Shown in pieces: positions 43,839-54,534 of a stretch of 64,000 nt of DNA. This DNA is from Rhizobiaceae bacterium (GTDB lineage Bacteria > Pseudomonadota > Alphaproteobacteria > Rhizobiales > Rhizobiaceae). How positions within the stretch are numbered: the first letter of the stretch is position 1; every line of letters starts with the position of its first letter. The notes below the pieces were generated by a model, which made no database searches, was not told where the DNA came from, and saw only the letters and a list, made by a program, of their open reading frames with translations. The translations under genes were made by a program, and so were the position numbers. The stretch covers positions 1-64,000 of the forward strand of contig JALOTE010000002.1 in the NCBI GenBank assembly GCA_025458045.1. Direction: 5' to 3'.

Positions 43839-44299
43839 CAGCGCCCCGCTTCGCGGCGCGCCGCGACCTGCTGTTTCAGCGCGATGCGTTCCGCCTGATC
43901 GATGCCGATCAGTTCGGCGATACGCCAGATCAGAGCGTCCTCGATTTCATCCAGATGGCGGTCGGCAAAGGCGATGTCCCACATCATCGCGATGAAATCC
44001 TGCTTGGCCTGCCGGTCAAGCGCGCGGTTCAATGTCCGGGTGAAGCGGTAGAAATCAACCGATTCGCTGTCGGCAACCGCGCCACGGGCGACAAGGGCCT
44101 GTGTTTCCGCTTCCGTCAGCCCGTAAGCCTCGGCAATCACATCATGCAGCCTGCGGGTTTCACGCGCATCGCGCGTTCCATCGGCATCGGCGAGGTGAAT
44201 GAGGATCGCGGCCGCCGCGAGACGGAGGTCATTGTCCGCTTGGTGCTCGTCGGGGCGGCGTGAGAGCCCTGCAAGGAAGGCCCGAAGGCGGTCTATCAT
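43838..44299 (-). CDS. TerB-like family protein
   Basis: 153 residues, all-helical. The TerB/DjlA-type helical domain is shown by LRLAAAAILIHLADADGTRDARETRRLHDVIAEAYGLTEAET and FIAMMWDIAFADRHLDEIEDALIWRIAELIGI, with Asp clusters proposed to bind metal. The role in tellurite resistance is inherited from name only. ATG 44299 (TTG 44305 also in frame). Coupled with the amidotransferase. Confidence 0.85.
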   Translation of the reverse strand: MIDRLRAFLAGLSRRPDEHQADNDLRLAAAAILIHLADADGTRDARETRRLHDVIAEAYGLTEAETQALVARGAVADSESVDFYRFTRTLNRALDRQAKQDFIAMMWDIAFADRHLDEIEDALIWRIAELIGIDQAERIALKQQVAARREAGR

Positions 44300-44343
44300 G
44301 GTCAACCAGTGTGGGCCGGGCGCTGTCGGCGCAACCGGCCTGA

Positions 44344-45909
44344 TCAGAACAATCGGAAACCGCTCTTTGCCTTTTGCGGTGATTCTCCACCACTTTCTGC
44401 GAATCCCGCGTTGCGCACAACCGTTTCCGCATCGATCGGGGCCGTTTCCGGCGTTGAAACCGCTTCATCGTCTTCGATTTTCGGCATGGGCGCCGGTGTG
44501 CCCGCGTCCGGGGACACCAACTCGATCACCGGTGATGCGGGCGGCACAGGGGCTGCAACCTGTTCGGGCGTGACGATGCGGGCTGCGGTGTCCGCATCGA
44601 TGTCGATCGCAGGGCCGGCGAGTGCGTGCATCGGCTGGCGCCACTCAAAGGCATCCAGCCGCCCGGAGATCGGCGAAAATGGCAGCCAGCGTTCCGACAC
44701 TTGCCCGTCCGCCATCCAGGCCGGGTCGCGCGGGGCCTTGACGGCGCGTTGCAGCCACTCACGCACACGGCCCTGATGGCCGGTTTCAGCTTCCTCGATA
44801 TCGGCCAGCAGCAGCCAGGCCCCTTCACGCGGCTCGGTCTTCACGATCGACTCGACATGGCGGCGCGCGGCGGCGAAATCACCGGCGGCCAGTTCGGCCT
44901 GAGCGAGCGCAAATGCGCTTTCGACATGGTTGGGCGCAAGGCGCTCCAGTTCGCGCGCGCGCTTCAGCCGGTCCAACGCGGAATCGCCGGGGCGGGCATG
45001 AACATAGGCGTCGGCGATTTCGGGGTGCGGGGCGAGTTTCCACGCGGCTTCGAGAATTTTCGCGCCCTTGCGCAGATCGTCGGCGCGAAACACGGCGCGC
45101 GCCGCGGCAACTGCTGCCGGAACCAGATCAGGCGCGAGCTTGTTGGCCTCAAGTGCCGCGGCCTTGGCTTCGGATGGCGATGTTTCGGCAAGGCTCATCG
45201 CCTTGGCGGTCAGCAGCACGGCGCGGGCGCGCGCGGAGGCCGCCTTGTCCGCGCCGGGCGCGCGGCGGCGTTGTTCCACCAGCGCCAGCGCCTTTTCCCA
45301 ATCCCCGTCGGCGGCGCGGCCGGCCAGCGCTGCATTGGCCGCCCATTCGAGCGCGGGCGCAGCCTCGAGCGCACGTTCGGCATAGTGGCGCGCCGCGACC
45401 GGATCACCGGCACGCTGGGCTTCAAGGTAAAGGCCGCGCAGGCCGAGCAGGCGGGTTTCGCCACCTGCGAGCATTTCTTCGAACAGCTTGCGCGCATCGC
45501 CCCCCTTGCCATCGAGCAGGGCAATCTGCGCATCGAGATAGGGCAGGAGCGGCTCCTGGTCGGCGGCGATGAAGCCATGGGCGCGCTGGGCGAGCTTGCG
45601 CGCGGTCGCGCCATCACCCGCGCCGGCGGCGATCAGCGCGGTGGAAAGCGCCTGATAGCCGCGGTCGCGGCGGCGGGCGCGGAAATGCCGCCGCATGATC
45701 TGCGGTGAATCGATTGTCGTGCGGATGATCCACCATAGCACCATGATCGCGACGACCGCAGTCAGGAAGGCCACAAGCGCCGTTGTCAGCGACACCTCGT
45801 AGCGCATGCCCGAAAAGGTGATGACAAGATCGCCCGGCCGGTCTGCCAGCCAGGCGAAGGCCGTCCCCAAGGCGAGCACGATGGCCAGGAACAGGATGAA
45901 GCGGATCAT
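44344..45909 (-). CDS. HemY N-terminal domain/TPR membrane protein
   Basis: 521 residues. Two N-terminal transmembrane helices (FILFLAIVLALGTAFAWLA and LTTALVAFLTAVVAIMVLWWIIRTT) form the HemY_N domain, followed by TPR-like helices (AARHYAERALEAAPALEWAANAALAGRAADGDWEKALALVEQRR) and a low-complexity Pro/Glu tail. In proteobacteria this gene is linked to hemC/hemD; it is not protoporphyrinogen oxidase despite the name. It begins 4 nt after the Mic60 stop. Confidence 0.9.
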   Translation of the reverse strand: MIRFILFLAIVLALGTAFAWLADRPGDLVITFSGMRYEVSLTTALVAFLTAVVAIMVLWWIIRTTIDSPQIMRRHFRARRRDRGYQALSTALIAAGAGDGATARKLAQRAHGFIAADQEPLLPYLDAQIALLDGKGGDARKLFEEMLAGGETRLLGLRGLYLEAQRAGDPVAARHYAERALEAAPALEWAANAALAGRAADGDWEKALALVEQRRRAPGADKAASARARAVLLTAKAMSLAETSPSEAKAAALEANKLAPDLVPAAVAAARAVFRADDLRKGAKILEAAWKLAPHPEIADAYVHARPGDSALDRLKRARELERLAPNHVESAFALAQAELAAGDFAAARRHVESIVKTEPREGAWLLLADIEEAETGHQGRVREWLQRAVKAPRDPAWMADGQVSERWLPFSPISGRLDAFEWRQPMHALAGPAIDIDADTAARIVTPEQVAAPVPPASPVIELVSPDAGTPAPMPKIEDDEAVSTPETAPIDAETVVRNAGFAESGGESPQKAKSGFRLF

Positions 45910-45913
45910 CGGT

Positions 45914-47239
45914 TCAGTTCCCCGCGCCTGCGGCGGCGCGCACCGCCTCGGTGATCAGGCGGTCGGCCTCGGCGCGCGCGCGAAACCGTGCCATGAACAC
46001 ATCGCCCGCCGCACGCGACGGCGCGGGCAGGGCTGCGAATTCGGCTTCAACCGCCGCATCATCCGAACGGGTCAGCGCTTCGCCCATGCGGGCGATGCGC
46101 GCGCCCGGCGTGTCGCCCTCGATGTCTCCGACTGGCCGGACGCGGACCAGGCTTCTTGCGCTTTCGGCCATGCGCTCGATGAAGCCTGCATCCGGATTGA
46201 CCGGTTCGGCTGCGGCCAGCATCGCGCTTGCGGCGGCCTCGAACTCGGAAAGCAGCGCCGTGCGCGGCGGCACACCCGCCGCGGCAAAGCCACGCAACGC
46301 CGCGACTGCCTGAGAGTCCGGCTGCAAGGTCGCCAGAGTTTCAAGTTCGCCTGCAAACGGCCCGCCACGATCCACGGCGGCGCGCAGGGCCGTCGCCGCA
46401 ACGGCAGCAGCGAGATCAGGGGCGGACCCTTGCGCTTCCAGCCGTGCGGCCAATGCCTCGATGTCGGCACGCAAGCCGGCGATCTCGGCATTGAGCCCCG
46501 TGCGCAATTCATCGAGCGCGGTGTTTGGTTGCGCTGGCGCGTCGAGCCTGCTTTCGACGGCGGCCAGCCGCTCAAGGATCAGCGGGTCGGCGGCATTGGC
46601 GGCATTGCCTGCGGCGGACAATGTGCCAAGACGCTGTTCAAGCTCATTGAGCCGTGTGGCGAGGCTCGTGTCGCCTGCCGCCTGCGCCAATGCCGCAACA
46701 CTGGCCTTCAAGGCCGCGACCTCGCCCTGCATGTCGCCGTCATCCGCTGTCGACATGGCGGCAAGACGGGTTTCAAGCGCGGCGATCCGGTCGGTGCCGC
46801 TCGCAGGTGTCGGCAGATACCCTGCGTTTTGCAGGCCATAGCCGCCCGCCAAGGCCGCCAAGGCACCCACAAGCCCGCCCAGCAGGCTGGAACCGCCGCC
46901 GCGCGGCTTGCCTGTCGCCGCGTTGGGCGCGGAACCGGGCTCAGACGCCGTTCGCGACGCCGCATCCCGCATTGTGGTCTTGCCGGTCTCCGCTTGTGTT
47001 TCGTTCGGGTCCGCGTCACCCGATGGCGCTGACGGTTCGTCCGGCAGGCTCGGGCCTCCAGTTTGGTCTGCCATCGGCACATCGGACGCGCCAGGGGTGG
47101 CATCCGCCGTCGCATCGCCGGCTTGGGCGTCAATCGCGGGTTCCGCCGGCCGGGCTTCCGTCATGGCGACGGGCTCGGCATCCGCATCGATTGTCAAGGC
47201 GGGCCGCTTTTTGGGAAGATGCGGTTTGGCCTTGTCCAT
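45914..47239 (-). CDS. mitofilin/Mic60-like membrane protein
   Basis: 441 residues. An acidic, Ala/Pro-rich cytoplasmic N-terminus, one transmembrane segment (SLLGGLVGALAALAGGYGLQ), a long coiled coil (IAALETRLAAM..VAALKASVAAL..RLNELEQRL..) and a C-terminal helical domain ending VFMARFRARAEADRLITEAVRAA. This layout and its place between hemD and HemY match the alphaproteobacterial Mic60 homologue, which shapes intracytoplasmic membranes, relevant to a phototroph. GAAGGA precedes ATG 47239. Confidence 0.82.
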   Translation of the reverse strand: MDKAKPHLPKKRPALTIDADAEPVAMTEARPAEPAIDAQAGDATADATPGASDVPMADQTGGPSLPDEPSAPSGDADPNETQAETGKTTMRDAASRTASEPGSAPNAATGKPRGGGSSLLGGLVGALAALAGGYGLQNAGYLPTPASGTDRIAALETRLAAMSTADDGDMQGEVAALKASVAALAQAAGDTSLATRLNELEQRLGTLSAAGNAANAADPLILERLAAVESRLDAPAQPNTALDELRTGLNAEIAGLRADIEALAARLEAQGSAPDLAAAVAATALRAAVDRGGPFAGELETLATLQPDSQAVAALRGFAAAGVPPRTALLSEFEAAASAMLAAAEPVNPDAGFIERMAESARSLVRVRPVGDIEGDTPGARIARMGEALTRSDDAAVEAEFAALPAPSRAAGDVFMARFRARAEADRLITEAVRAAAGAGN

Positions 47240-47317
47240 GATCCATCCTTCGGTGTTCGGCGAGGGCCATCGTCGCAGCGGGTCGACAACCCGCATCGCG
47301 GTGTTCCGGTGAACGTT

Positions 47318-48064
47318 CTAAGCGCCTTCGGAGGCACCCGCAACCTGAAGTCGCCTCATCTCATCGTCCAGCAAAGCCAGGAGCGCCGCCTCATCCGGCC
47401 TGTCGGCAACCCCGGCCAACGCTGACAGGCCGGGGTCCAGCGCCGCCGCCACCGCATCCGACAGGCACAGCAGAACCGGGTGCGCGGCAGCCAGATCCGA
47501 AGCGACCGGAGCGAGCAGGTCCGCCGCGCTGGGTGCATGCAGCAGAAGGATTGCGCGGTTATGACATCCGCTTTCGCCCCCGGCCGCGGCCGCAATCCGC
47601 TCGGCTGCCCCTTCAACAGGGATGGCCCGGTACACTTCGAGGACATCGAGGCCGATGGCGGCACGGGCCAACCCGTGCTCGATGTCGGGGCGGCGCGGGG
47701 CTCCTGTCACATAAAGCAGGCGGCGCGGGGCGGCGGCGATGATCAGCGGCAGCAGCGAACGGGCGTTTTCGGCCGCCGCGTCGACATGAAAGCCGCGCGC
47801 GCGCGCGGCGCCAGCCGTTCGCTCGCCCACGCAAAAAGCGCGGTAAGACGCTTTGGCCGCGACATGCGCGCCATGGCGCACCGCGTTCTGGCTGGTGAAC
47901 ACCACGCCATCAAAGTCGCCCGATGGCGCGGCCACACCATCACAGGGCTTGATGAGCGTCAAAGGCAGGCAAAGCGCGTCAAGGCCGCGTTGTGCGAGCG
48001 CCGCCATCGTCCGCGATGCGCCGGGCTCGGGCCGTGTCACAATGACGACAGCGCCGTGCGCCAT
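47318..48064 (-). CDS. hemD: uroporphyrinogen-III synthase
   Basis: 248 residues. It closes and inverts ring D of hydroxymethylbilane. HemD sequences vary greatly, but IVTRPEPGASRTMAAL (N-terminus), FDGVVFTSQNAVRHG, AFCVGERTAGAARARGF and LLLHAPSAADLLAPV match the two-domain family. It starts 7 nt after hemC, the standard pairing. Fuels both heme and bacteriochlorophyll. Confidence 0.92.
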   Translation of the reverse strand: MAHGAVVIVTRPEPGASRTMAALAQRGLDALCLPLTLIKPCDGVAAPSGDFDGVVFTSQNAVRHGAHVAAKASYRAFCVGERTAGAARARGFHVDAAAENARSLLPLIIAAAPRRLLYVTGAPRRPDIEHGLARAAIGLDVLEVYRAIPVEGAAERIAAAAGGESGCHNRAILLLHAPSAADLLAPVASDLAAAHPVLLCLSDAVAAALDPGLSALAGVADRPDEAALLALLDDEMRRLQVAGASEGA

Positions 48065-48071
48065 GGCTGCG

Positions 48072-49010
48072 TCAGTTCCAGCTGTCGAAAAACGCGGTGC
48101 CGGCGCGCGCGCGGATTTGCTCGCCCGCTGCCCTGCCGACCGCCAGCGCCTGGCCGGGGCGCGCTTCCGCGGCGATGCGGTGGTGTTCGCGGCCGTCGGG
48201 TGTCAGGATCATGCCCTGGAACAGCAGCGCGTCGGTGCTGACGAGCGCATAGCCTGCAATCGGTGTGCGGCATGAGCCATCGAGCGCGCCAAGGAACGCC
48301 CGCTCGCATTCCAGCGCCAGTTCCGTCGGCTGGTGGTTGAGCGGTTCCAGCAATGTGCGCGTGCGGGCATCATCGCGGCGCGCCTCGATGCAGATCGCGC
48401 CCTGACCTGGCGCAGGCGGGAACCGGTCCACGTCGAGCGCTTCGGATATGACTTCCGCGCGGCCGAGCCGGTTCAAGCCGGCGCAGGCGAGGAAGGTCGC
48501 TTCCGCCACGCCGTCCTTCAGCTTTTGCAGCCGTGTGCCGACATTGCCGCGGAAGCCGACGATCTCAAGGTCGGGCCGGATGCGGCGGATCAAGGCCGAG
48601 CGCCGAAGGCTGGACGTTCCGACAATCGCGCCTTCCGGCAATGCATCGAAGCGCCCATGGCGCGCTGAAACGAAGGCGTCGCGCACATCTTCGCGGGGAA
48701 GGAAGGCTGCGAGCATCAAGCCGTCGGGCAGCTTTGTCGGCATGTCCTTGGAGGAATGCACCGCGATGTCGATGCGGCCGTCGGCGAGCCGCTCCTCGAT
48801 CTCCTCGGTGAACAGGCCCTTGCCGCCGATCTCGGCCAGCGGACGGTCCTGGATGCGGTCACCGGCCACCGAAATCACATCAATGGCAATCTCGTCCTCT
48901 GGAACACCATGGGCCGCGCTCAACCGCGCACGCACCTCGTGGGCTTGGGCCATCGCCAGCGGCGAGCCGCGCGTGCCGATGGTGAGGAAGGTGGTTGTGG
49001 TGGATGCCAT
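48072..49010 (-). CDS. hemC: hydroxymethylbilane synthase (porphobilinogen deaminase)
   Basis: 312 residues. Family motifs: [89 protein letters not shown], and the dipyrromethane-cofactor Cys in [14 protein letters not shown]. The start at 49010 fits the family; the frame upstream to 49244 overlaps tsaD's leader and is discarded. Divergent from tsaD. Confidence 0.97.
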   Translation of the reverse strand: MASTTTTFLTIGTRGSPLAMAQAHEVRARLSAAHGVPEDEIAIDVISVAGDRIQDRPLAEIGGKGLFTEEIEERLADGRIDIAVHSSKDMPTKLPDGLMLAAFLPREDVRDAFVSARHGRFDALPEGAIVGTSSLRRSALIRRIRPDLEIVGFRGNVGTRLQKLKDGVAEATFLACAGLNRLGRAEVISEALDVDRFPPAPGQGAICIEARRDDARTRTLLEPLNHQPTELALECERAFLGALDGSCRTPIAGYALVSTDALLFQGMILTPDGREHHRIAAEARPGQALAVGRAAGEQIRARAGTAFFDSWN

Positions 49011-49182
49011 GCTGGATCGCTTCGACAAGAGAGACCGGGTTGCCGGATATTCCCCCTGCCTAGCGCCAAAGCGGCAGGCCTTGCAATTCGACCTGTGCCA
49101 TGAAATGCGACCCCGAAATGTGACGAGCAGACCGGCGCGCCCGGTCCGTCCGGACTGCCACGCCCCGCGAAACCGAACGGCC

Positions 49183-50265
49183 ATGATCTTCCTCGGCATT
49201 GAAACAAGCTGTGACGAGACTGCGGCCTCCATTGTCCGGCGCACCGATGATGGTCACGGGTCGGTGCTGTCGAACGTCGTTCACGCGCAAATCGCCGAAC
49301 ACACGCCCTTTGGCGGCGTGGTGCCGGAAATCGCCGCGCGCGCCCATGTGGAGCGGCTGGATGGCGTGGTGGCCCGCGCGCTTGCCGATGCGGCCGTGAC
49401 GCTTTCCGATATCGATGGCATTGCGGTGACGGCCGGGCCGGGGTTGATCGGCGGGCTGGTCGTTGGCCTGATGCATGCCAAGGCGCTGGCATTGGCGACG
49501 GGCAGGCCGCTTTTCGCCGTCAACCACCTCGAAGGCCACGCGCTGACCGCCCGGCTGACGGATGGCGTGGCTTTTCCCTACCTGCTTCTGCTGGTTTCCG
49601 GCGGGCACAGCCAGATTGTCGCGGTGGAGGGCGTCGGGCGGTATCGCCGCCTGGCGACGACCATCGATGACGCGTTGGGCGAGGCCTTCGACAAGACAGC
49701 CAAATTGCTAGGCCTTGGCTTTCCGGGCGGACCGGCGGTCGAGCGCGCCGCGAAGGCCGGTGATGCCGCGCGCTTTCGCTTCCCGCCGCCGATGATGGGC
49801 GATGCGCGGCTCGCCTTCTCCTTCTCGGGCCTGAAAACCGCCTTACGTCAAAAGGCCGAGGCGCTTGCACCATTGAGCGACCAGGATGTGGCAGACCTGT
49901 GCGCAGCGTTCCAGACCGCGGTGTCGGCCAGCGTCGCGGACCGGATGTCGCGCGCGGTTGACCTGTTTCGCGGCCAACACCCAGACATTCAACGCCCGGC
50001 GCTGGTGGCGGCGGGCGGTGTCGCGGCCAATGGCGTGGTCCGTTCAGCCTTGCAGACGATCGCCGGGGACCATGGGTTTCACTTTGTCGCGCCGCCTCTG
50101 GCGCTGTGCGGTGACAATGGCGCGATGATCGCGTGGGCGGGGCTTGAACGCGCTGCGCTCGGCTTCCCGTCCTGTGCGCTGGATGTCGCGCCCCGCGCGC
50201 GCTGGCCGCTGGACGATGTGTCCGCACCGGTGTTCGGAGCCGGCAAAAAGGGGGCCAAGGCGTGA
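49183..50265 (+). CDS. tsaD: tRNA N6-threonylcarbamoyladenosine transferase subunit TsaD
   Basis: 360-residue Kae1/TsaD ASKHA ATPase that, with TsaB and TsaE, makes t6A37. Opening [18 protein letters not shown]-like ([14 protein letters not shown]), metal His pair in [16 protein letters not shown] site [15 protein letters not shown] and [13 protein letters not shown], and [15 protein letters not shown] 49183. gpsA starts within its last codons (GTGA overlap), so the two are coupled. Confidence 0.97.
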   Translation: MIFLGIETSCDETAASIVRRTDDGHGSVLSNVVHAQIAEHTPFGGVVPEIAARAHVERLDGVVARALADAAVTLSDIDGIAVTAGPGLIGGLVVGLMHAKALALATGRPLFAVNHLEGHALTARLTDGVAFPYLLLLVSGGHSQIVAVEGVGRYRRLATTIDDALGEAFDKTAKLLGLGFPGGPAVERAAKAGDAARFRFPPPMMGDARLAFSFSGLKTALRQKAEALAPLSDQDVADLCAAFQTAVSASVADRMSRAVDLFRGQHPDIQRPALVAAGGVAANGVVRSALQTIAGDHGFHFVAPPLALCGDNGAMIAWAGLERAALGFPSCALDVAPRARWPLDDVSAPVFGAGKKGAKA

Positions 50266-51236
50266 AGGTGGCGGTTCTCGGCGGCGGGGCTTGGGGAACG
50301 GCGCTCGCCTGCATGGCGGTTGCCGCCGGGCATGAGACCATGATCTGGACTCGGCGGAGCGATGCGGCGGCTTCCATCAGCCAACGTCAAGAAAATGCGG
50401 AATATCTGCCGGGCGTCAGCCTGCCTGCCTTGCTTTCGGCGTCCGCTGAGATGGCCGACGTTCTGGCCGGCGCGGCGATTGTGCTGGCAGCAACACCGGC
50501 GCAAACCACGCGGGCTGTGCTGGCGGGAGCCGCGAAGCATTTGGCGGCTGGCGCGGACTTGGTTTTGTGCGCCAAAGGATTGGAACGCGGCAGCGGGCAG
50601 TTCCAGAGCGCTGTGGCGCAAGCCGTGCTGCCGCATGCGCCGCTTGCGGTGCTTTCCGGCCCCGGCTTTGCTTCGGACATCGCGCGCGGCCTGCCGACGG
50701 CGGTGACGATTGCCGCCGGGACGGGAGACCGCGCATTGCATCTCGCCGCCGCGCTCTCCAATGCGCGGTTCCGCTGCTATGCCAGCGATGACATGGCAGG
50801 CGTGCAGGCGGGCGGGGCGCTGAAAAATGTCATCGCGATTGCGGCGGGCGCGGCCCATGGCGCGGGCCTGGGCGCGAGTGCATCGGCCGCGCTGGTCACA
50901 CGCGGGTTTGCCGAACTCAAACGCCTGGGCGTGGCGCTGGGCGGGCGCGCCGACACGTTGAACGGGCTCTCCGGCCTTGGCGACCTGATCTTGACCTGCG
51001 GTTCGTCTCAATCGCGCAATTTCGCTTTCGGCGCGGCGCTGGGGCGCGGCGAACCGGTTGCCGCCGCGCTTGCCGAAGGGGCAGCCACCGCCCATATCGC
51101 CGCCGGTCTGGCGACCGCGCTCGGGTTGGAGACGCCGATCATCCATGCGGTTGCGGCGCTCATGGATGGTCGAACGACAATAGGCGCGGCGGTGGACAGC
51201 CTGATGGCACGGCCCTTGCGCAGCGAACAGGAGTGA
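50262..51236 (+). CDS. gpsA: glycerol-3-phosphate dehydrogenase [NAD(P)+]
   Basis: 324-residue enzyme supplying sn-glycerol 3-phosphate for phospholipids. Dinucleotide fold [68 protein letters not shown] with the catalytic Lys, and [11 protein letters not shown]. The GTG start at 50262 overlaps the tsaD stop by 4 nt. An EVE-domain gene starts 3 nt after its stop. Confidence 0.96.
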   Translation: MKVAVLGGGAWGTALACMAVAAGHETMIWTRRSDAAASISQRQENAEYLPGVSLPALLSASAEMADVLAGAAIVLAATPAQTTRAVLAGAAKHLAAGADLVLCAKGLERGSGQFQSAVAQAVLPHAPLAVLSGPGFASDIARGLPTAVTIAAGTGDRALHLAAALSNARFRCYASDDMAGVQAGGALKNVIAIAAGAAHGAGLGASASAALVTRGFAELKRLGVALGGRADTLNGLSGLGDLILTCGSSQSRNFAFGAALGRGEPVAAALAEGAATAHIAAGLATALGLETPIIHAVAALMDGRTTIGAAVDSLMARPLRSEQE

Positions 51237-51239
51237 CGG

Positions 51240-51659
51240 ATGGCCCAGTGGTTGTTCAAATCCGAGCCGGATGTCTGGTCCTTCGACATGCAGAAGGCGA
51301 AGGGCGCGGAAGGCGAGTTGTGGACGGGCGTGCGCAATTATCTCGCCCGCAACAACATGCGCGCTATGCAAATCGGTGAGCGCGGCTTCTTTTATCATTC
51401 CAACATCGGGCTGGAGATCGTTGGCATCGTCGAGATCTGCGCGCTGTCCCGACCTGACCCGACAACCGATGATCCGCGCTGGGATTGCGTGACGATCCGC
51501 GCCGTGGCCGACATGCCGAAGCCTGTCAGCCTCAAGGATGTCAAGGCCAATCCGGCGCTGGCGCAGATGTCGCTGGTGACGTCCATGCGCCTTTCCGTTC
51601 AGCCGGTGACGGAGGCGGAGTGGGCGGAGGTCTGCCGCATGGGCGGTTACTCCGGTTAG
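51240..51659 (+). CDS. EVE domain-containing protein
   Basis: 139 residues. EVE (PUA/YTH-like) fold: WLFKSEPDVWSFD at the N-terminus, LWTGVRNYLARNNMRAMQIGERGFFYHSNI, and the C-terminal LSVQPVTEAEWAEVC. EVE domains bind modified bases in DNA or RNA. The tsaD-gpsA-EVE order is common in alphaproteobacteria and a link to tRNA modification is an inference. Third gene of the operon. Confidence 0.93.
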   Translation: MAQWLFKSEPDVWSFDMQKAKGAEGELWTGVRNYLARNNMRAMQIGERGFFYHSNIGLEIVGIVEICALSRPDPTTDDPRWDCVTIRAVADMPKPVSLKDVKANPALAQMSLVTSMRLSVQPVTEAEWAEVCRMGGYSG

Positions 51660-51664
51660 CCATA

Positions 51665-51850
51665 CACACTGGCCCCGACTTTCTCCTTCATGCCGAGGTC
51701 ACAGCCCGGACCTGTCCGGGCGATCCTCGAAGCACGAGGGCACCTTGATCGTTCGGCAAAGACGATCTGCACCCAAGACATCATTCTTCGTGGTTCGAGG
51801 GTCGATGCGCTCCCGCCTCACCATGAAGAATGAGTCCTGCAGACCACTAC
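51665..51850. repeat. composite palindromic repeats (element D)
   Basis: The intergenic gap between the EVE gene and the ABC exporter has two related parts. The first (about 51690-51745) holds CCTTCATGCCGAGG and CCTCGAAGCACGAGG. The second (51781-51833) has arms TCATTCTTCGTGGT and ACCATGAAGAATGA, complementary at 13 of 14 positions, with the TTCGTGGTTCGAGG word shared with element C. No gene is visible here. Confidence 0.7.
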
Positions 51851-51870
51851 GGCGCGCGACCCCTCAGCCT

Positions 51871-53679
51871 TCACTCCGCCGCGCGCGCGAAAGCGAGCCC
51901 GCCATCCTCGAATTGCAGGCGCGCAAGCCGGGCATAGACACCATCGCGGGCCACTAATTCCCCGTGCGTTCCTTCCTCCACAATCCGCCCCTGATCCATC
52001 ACCAGAATGCGGTCGGCGTTGAGAACGGTTGCCAGCCTGTGCGCGATGATGAGCGTCGTGCGTCCGCGCGACAAGGTTTCGAGTGCCGCTTGCACGGCGG
52101 TCTCGCTTTCGGCATCCAGCGCCGACGTCGCCTCATCCAACAGCAGGATTGGCGCATCACGCAGAACGGCTCTGGCAATGGCGATGCGCTGGCGCTGCCC
52201 GCCGGACAGGGTGACGCCGCGTTCTCCCAGCAACGTGTCATATGTTTCAGGCAGCGCTGCGATGAACTCCGAAGCGAACGCCGTGTCGGCCGCGGCACGG
52301 ATGGCATCCATCGTGGCCCCGGGGCGGCCAAAGGCGATATTGTCGGCGACCGAGGATGAAAAGACAGTGACATCCTGCGCCACGAGCGCGAAGCGGTCGC
52401 GCAGTTCGGCCACATCGGCATCACGCGCATCGACACCATCGATGCGGATCGTGCCCGCCGCCGGATCATAAAATCGCAGCAATAGTGAGAACAGCGTGGA
52501 TTTGCCTGCGCCGGATGCGCCGACGACAGCGACCGTTTCGCCCGGCTTCACGCGGAAACTCAATCCGTTCAGCACCATGCGGTCAGGGCGCGCCGGATAG
52601 GCGAAGTGGACGTTCTCGAATGTCACGGTGCCGAGCGGCGGCTGTGGAAGGCGCACAGGCACGGCAGGTGGCGCGATAGCGGGCGTCTCATCCAGCAATT
52701 CGACAAGACGCTCGGTTGCGCCGGCCGCCTGGTTCAACTCGTTCCAGAACTCGGACAGCGCGCCGACGGCGCTTGCCGCCAGCACGGCGTAAAGCATGAA
52801 CTGGCTGAGCGTGCCGCCCGTCATCGAGCCCGCCAGCACATCGCGCGAGCCGACCCAGAGCACCCCGACGATGGACGAAAACGCAACCGTGATGGCAAAG
52901 AAGGTCAGGCCGGAGCGCGCAAGCACGCTGGCCCGGATGGTCGCGAGCGCTTCCTCGACGGCGGCCTCGAAGCGGTGTGTCACCAGTGCTTCATTGGTGA
53001 ACGCCTGCAATGTGCGCACCGCGCCGATCTGTTCGGTGGCGTAGGCCGTCGCATCCGCCAGCCTGTCCTGCGCGAGGCGCGACCGGCGGCGCACCGAGCG
53101 GCCAAACAGGATCATAGGGATGGCGATCAGCGGAATGGCACCGAGTGCGATGGCCGCAAGTTTGGGCGAGGTTGCCGCCATCGCGATCACCGCGCCAATC
53201 CCCATGATGAAATTGCGCAGGGCGAATGAGGCGGTGGAAGCGAGCACCGATTTCAACTGGGTCGTGTCGGATGCGAGGCGTGACACGATCTCGCCCGATT
53301 GCGCGGTGTCAAAGAAAGCCGGCGAAAGGCGCGTGACATGGTTGAACACGTCGCGGCGGATATCGGCGACGACGCGCTCGCCGAGCGTGGTGACGAAATA
53401 GAAGCGCAACGCCGAAAACAGCGCCAGCATGACCGCCACACCCACCAGCATGACGAAATAGGAATTGACCAGCGCACTGTCGGCTGCCGAAAAGCCGTGG
53501 TCGATCACGCGGCGCACAGCCAGCGGCAACACCAGCATGGTCGCGGCTGCCAGCACAAGAAACACCAGCGCCGCGGCGAGCACCGCCCGGTATTGCAGCA
53601 CATAGGGCGCAAGACGGGCCAAAGGCCGCAGCCCGGACGTGCTGCGCGGCCGGTTCTCCGCTCGGTTGTGATCCGCCAT
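51871..53679 (-). CDS. MsbA-like ABC exporter (fused permease-ATPase)
   Basis: 602 residues. Six-helix type IV exporter domain ([70 protein letters not shown]), then an ATPase domain with [20 protein letters not shown] (Walker A), [19 protein letters not shown] (Q-loop), [15 protein letters not shown] (signature) and [11 protein letters not shown] (Walker B). By family it could flip lipid A precursors or export drugs; the substrate is unknown. Monocistronic. Confidence 0.92.
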   Translation of the reverse strand: MADHNRAENRPRSTSGLRPLARLAPYVLQYRAVLAAALVFLVLAAATMLVLPLAVRRVIDHGFSAADSALVNSYFVMLVGVAVMLALFSALRFYFVTTLGERVVADIRRDVFNHVTRLSPAFFDTAQSGEIVSRLASDTTQLKSVLASTASFALRNFIMGIGAVIAMAATSPKLAAIALGAIPLIAIPMILFGRSVRRRSRLAQDRLADATAYATEQIGAVRTLQAFTNEALVTHRFEAAVEEALATIRASVLARSGLTFFAITVAFSSIVGVLWVGSRDVLAGSMTGGTLSQFMLYAVLAASAVGALSEFWNELNQAAGATERLVELLDETPAIAPPAVPVRLPQPPLGTVTFENVHFAYPARPDRMVLNGLSFRVKPGETVAVVGASGAGKSTLFSLLLRFYDPAAGTIRIDGVDARDADVAELRDRFALVAQDVTVFSSSVADNIAFGRPGATMDAIRAAADTAFASEFIAALPETYDTLLGERGVTLSGGQRQRIAIARAVLRDAPILLLDEATSALDAESETAVQAALETLSRGRTTLIIAHRLATVLNADRILVMDQGRIVEEGTHGELVARDGVYARLARLQFEDGGLAFARAAE

Positions 53680-53926
53680 CTTCGCCCCAAACTGCGCCGG
53701 CCTGTCTGCCAGCCTGTGTTGTTCCGGTCTCTCCGGCGCCGGGCTTCCGTGGCGGCCGCGCCGATGGAAGCGCTCTTGCGCCGTCGCCGTTTGTCTTGTA
53801 TCGCACCGCCAACCTCGCGGTCAGCCTGCTTTAAGGCTTATTGCGGTTGATCATTCAAGCCTCAAGCGAAAAAGCGCCGGTGACGGCGGACGCGGACGGG
53901 CGGCGCAGTTCCAGAGGACTTGGACC

Positions 53927-54145
53927 ATGAAATCCGGCATTCATCCCGATTATCACTTCATCACTGTCACCCTGCCTTCGGGCACCGAATATGTGACACG
54001 CTCGACCTATGGCGAGGCGAACGCCACGTTGGCGCTCGACATCGACCCGTCGACCCACCCGGCCTGGACCGGCAACACGCAGCAGGTTGCCCGTGGCGGC
54101 CGCGTGACGAAGTTCAACAACCGGTTTGCCAATCTGGGCATTTGA
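53927..54145 (+). CDS. rpmE: 50S ribosomal protein L31
   Basis: 72 residues: [21 protein letters not shown], then STYG, then the conserved [15 protein letters not shown] and [14 protein letters not shown]. It has none of the four zinc Cys, so it is the Cys-less (C-minus) form, usual in Rhizobiales. GAGGA is about 7 nt before ATG 53927. A strong terminator follows. Confidence 0.96.
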   Translation: MKSGIHPDYHFITVTLPSGTEYVTRSTYGEANATLALDIDPSTHPAWTGNTQQVARGGRVTKFNNRFANLGI

Positions 54146-54198
54146 GAGGCGGGAAGCGCTTGCCGCTTCTGCTTCGAAAATGGCACCCCGCGAATAGG

Positions 54199-54228
54199 AA
54201 AGCCCGGCCATCGCGCCGGGCTTTTTTA
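54199..54228. terminator. terminator between rpmE and the SelT/W-like gene
   Basis: AAAGCCCGG and CCGGGCTTT arms with a GCCATCGCG-type loop, followed by TTTTTT on this strand and flanked by A-rich bases for the opposite strand. Confidence 0.87.
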
Positions 54229-54534
54229 GTTGTCCGAATGCCCCAACCCGCGCTCCGGCCAGACCATATCCCTCAGCCGTTGCTTGAGCACCTTGGCCTC
54301 TGGAAAGCCGGCGTCGCGCTTGCGTTCCCAGATGAGCAAATCCTGCGGTTCAGGCCCGCCGGAGGTGGTTTGGCAGCGGATTTCAAACACGCCGCCGGTG
54401 CCGGGGATAAGGGCGACCTCGCCGATGTCCTGGCCGAAGGTCAAGAGCAGTTCCTGCGCCAGCCAAGCCGAGCGCAGCATCCAGTTGCATTGCGTGCAAT
54501 AGGTGATGGCGATACGCGGCTTGGGCGCGATCAT
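54226..54534 (-). CDS. SelT/SelW/SelH-family Rdx protein
   Basis: 102 residues. The thioredoxin-like redox motif CTQCNW (CxxC) sits near residue 14, in the family position where eukaryotic SelW carries selenocysteine. GTGGVFEI and DLLIWERKRDAGFPEAKVLKQRLRDMVWPERGLGHS complete the family. A cytosolic redox role is inferred. Its ATG overlaps the yebC stop by one base (TGATG), so it is coupled to yebC. Confidence 0.9.
   Translation of the reverse strand: MIAPKPRIAITYCTQCNWMLRSAWLAQELLLTFGQDIGEVALIPGTGGVFEIRCQTTSGGPEPQDLLIWERKRDAGFPEAKVLKQRLRDMVWPERGLGHSDN

Noticed and set aside
53846-53860. FNR-like TTGATCATTCAA near the rpmE/ABC exporter gap
   Set aside because: The half-sites are too close (wrong spacer) for an FNR/FixK box.
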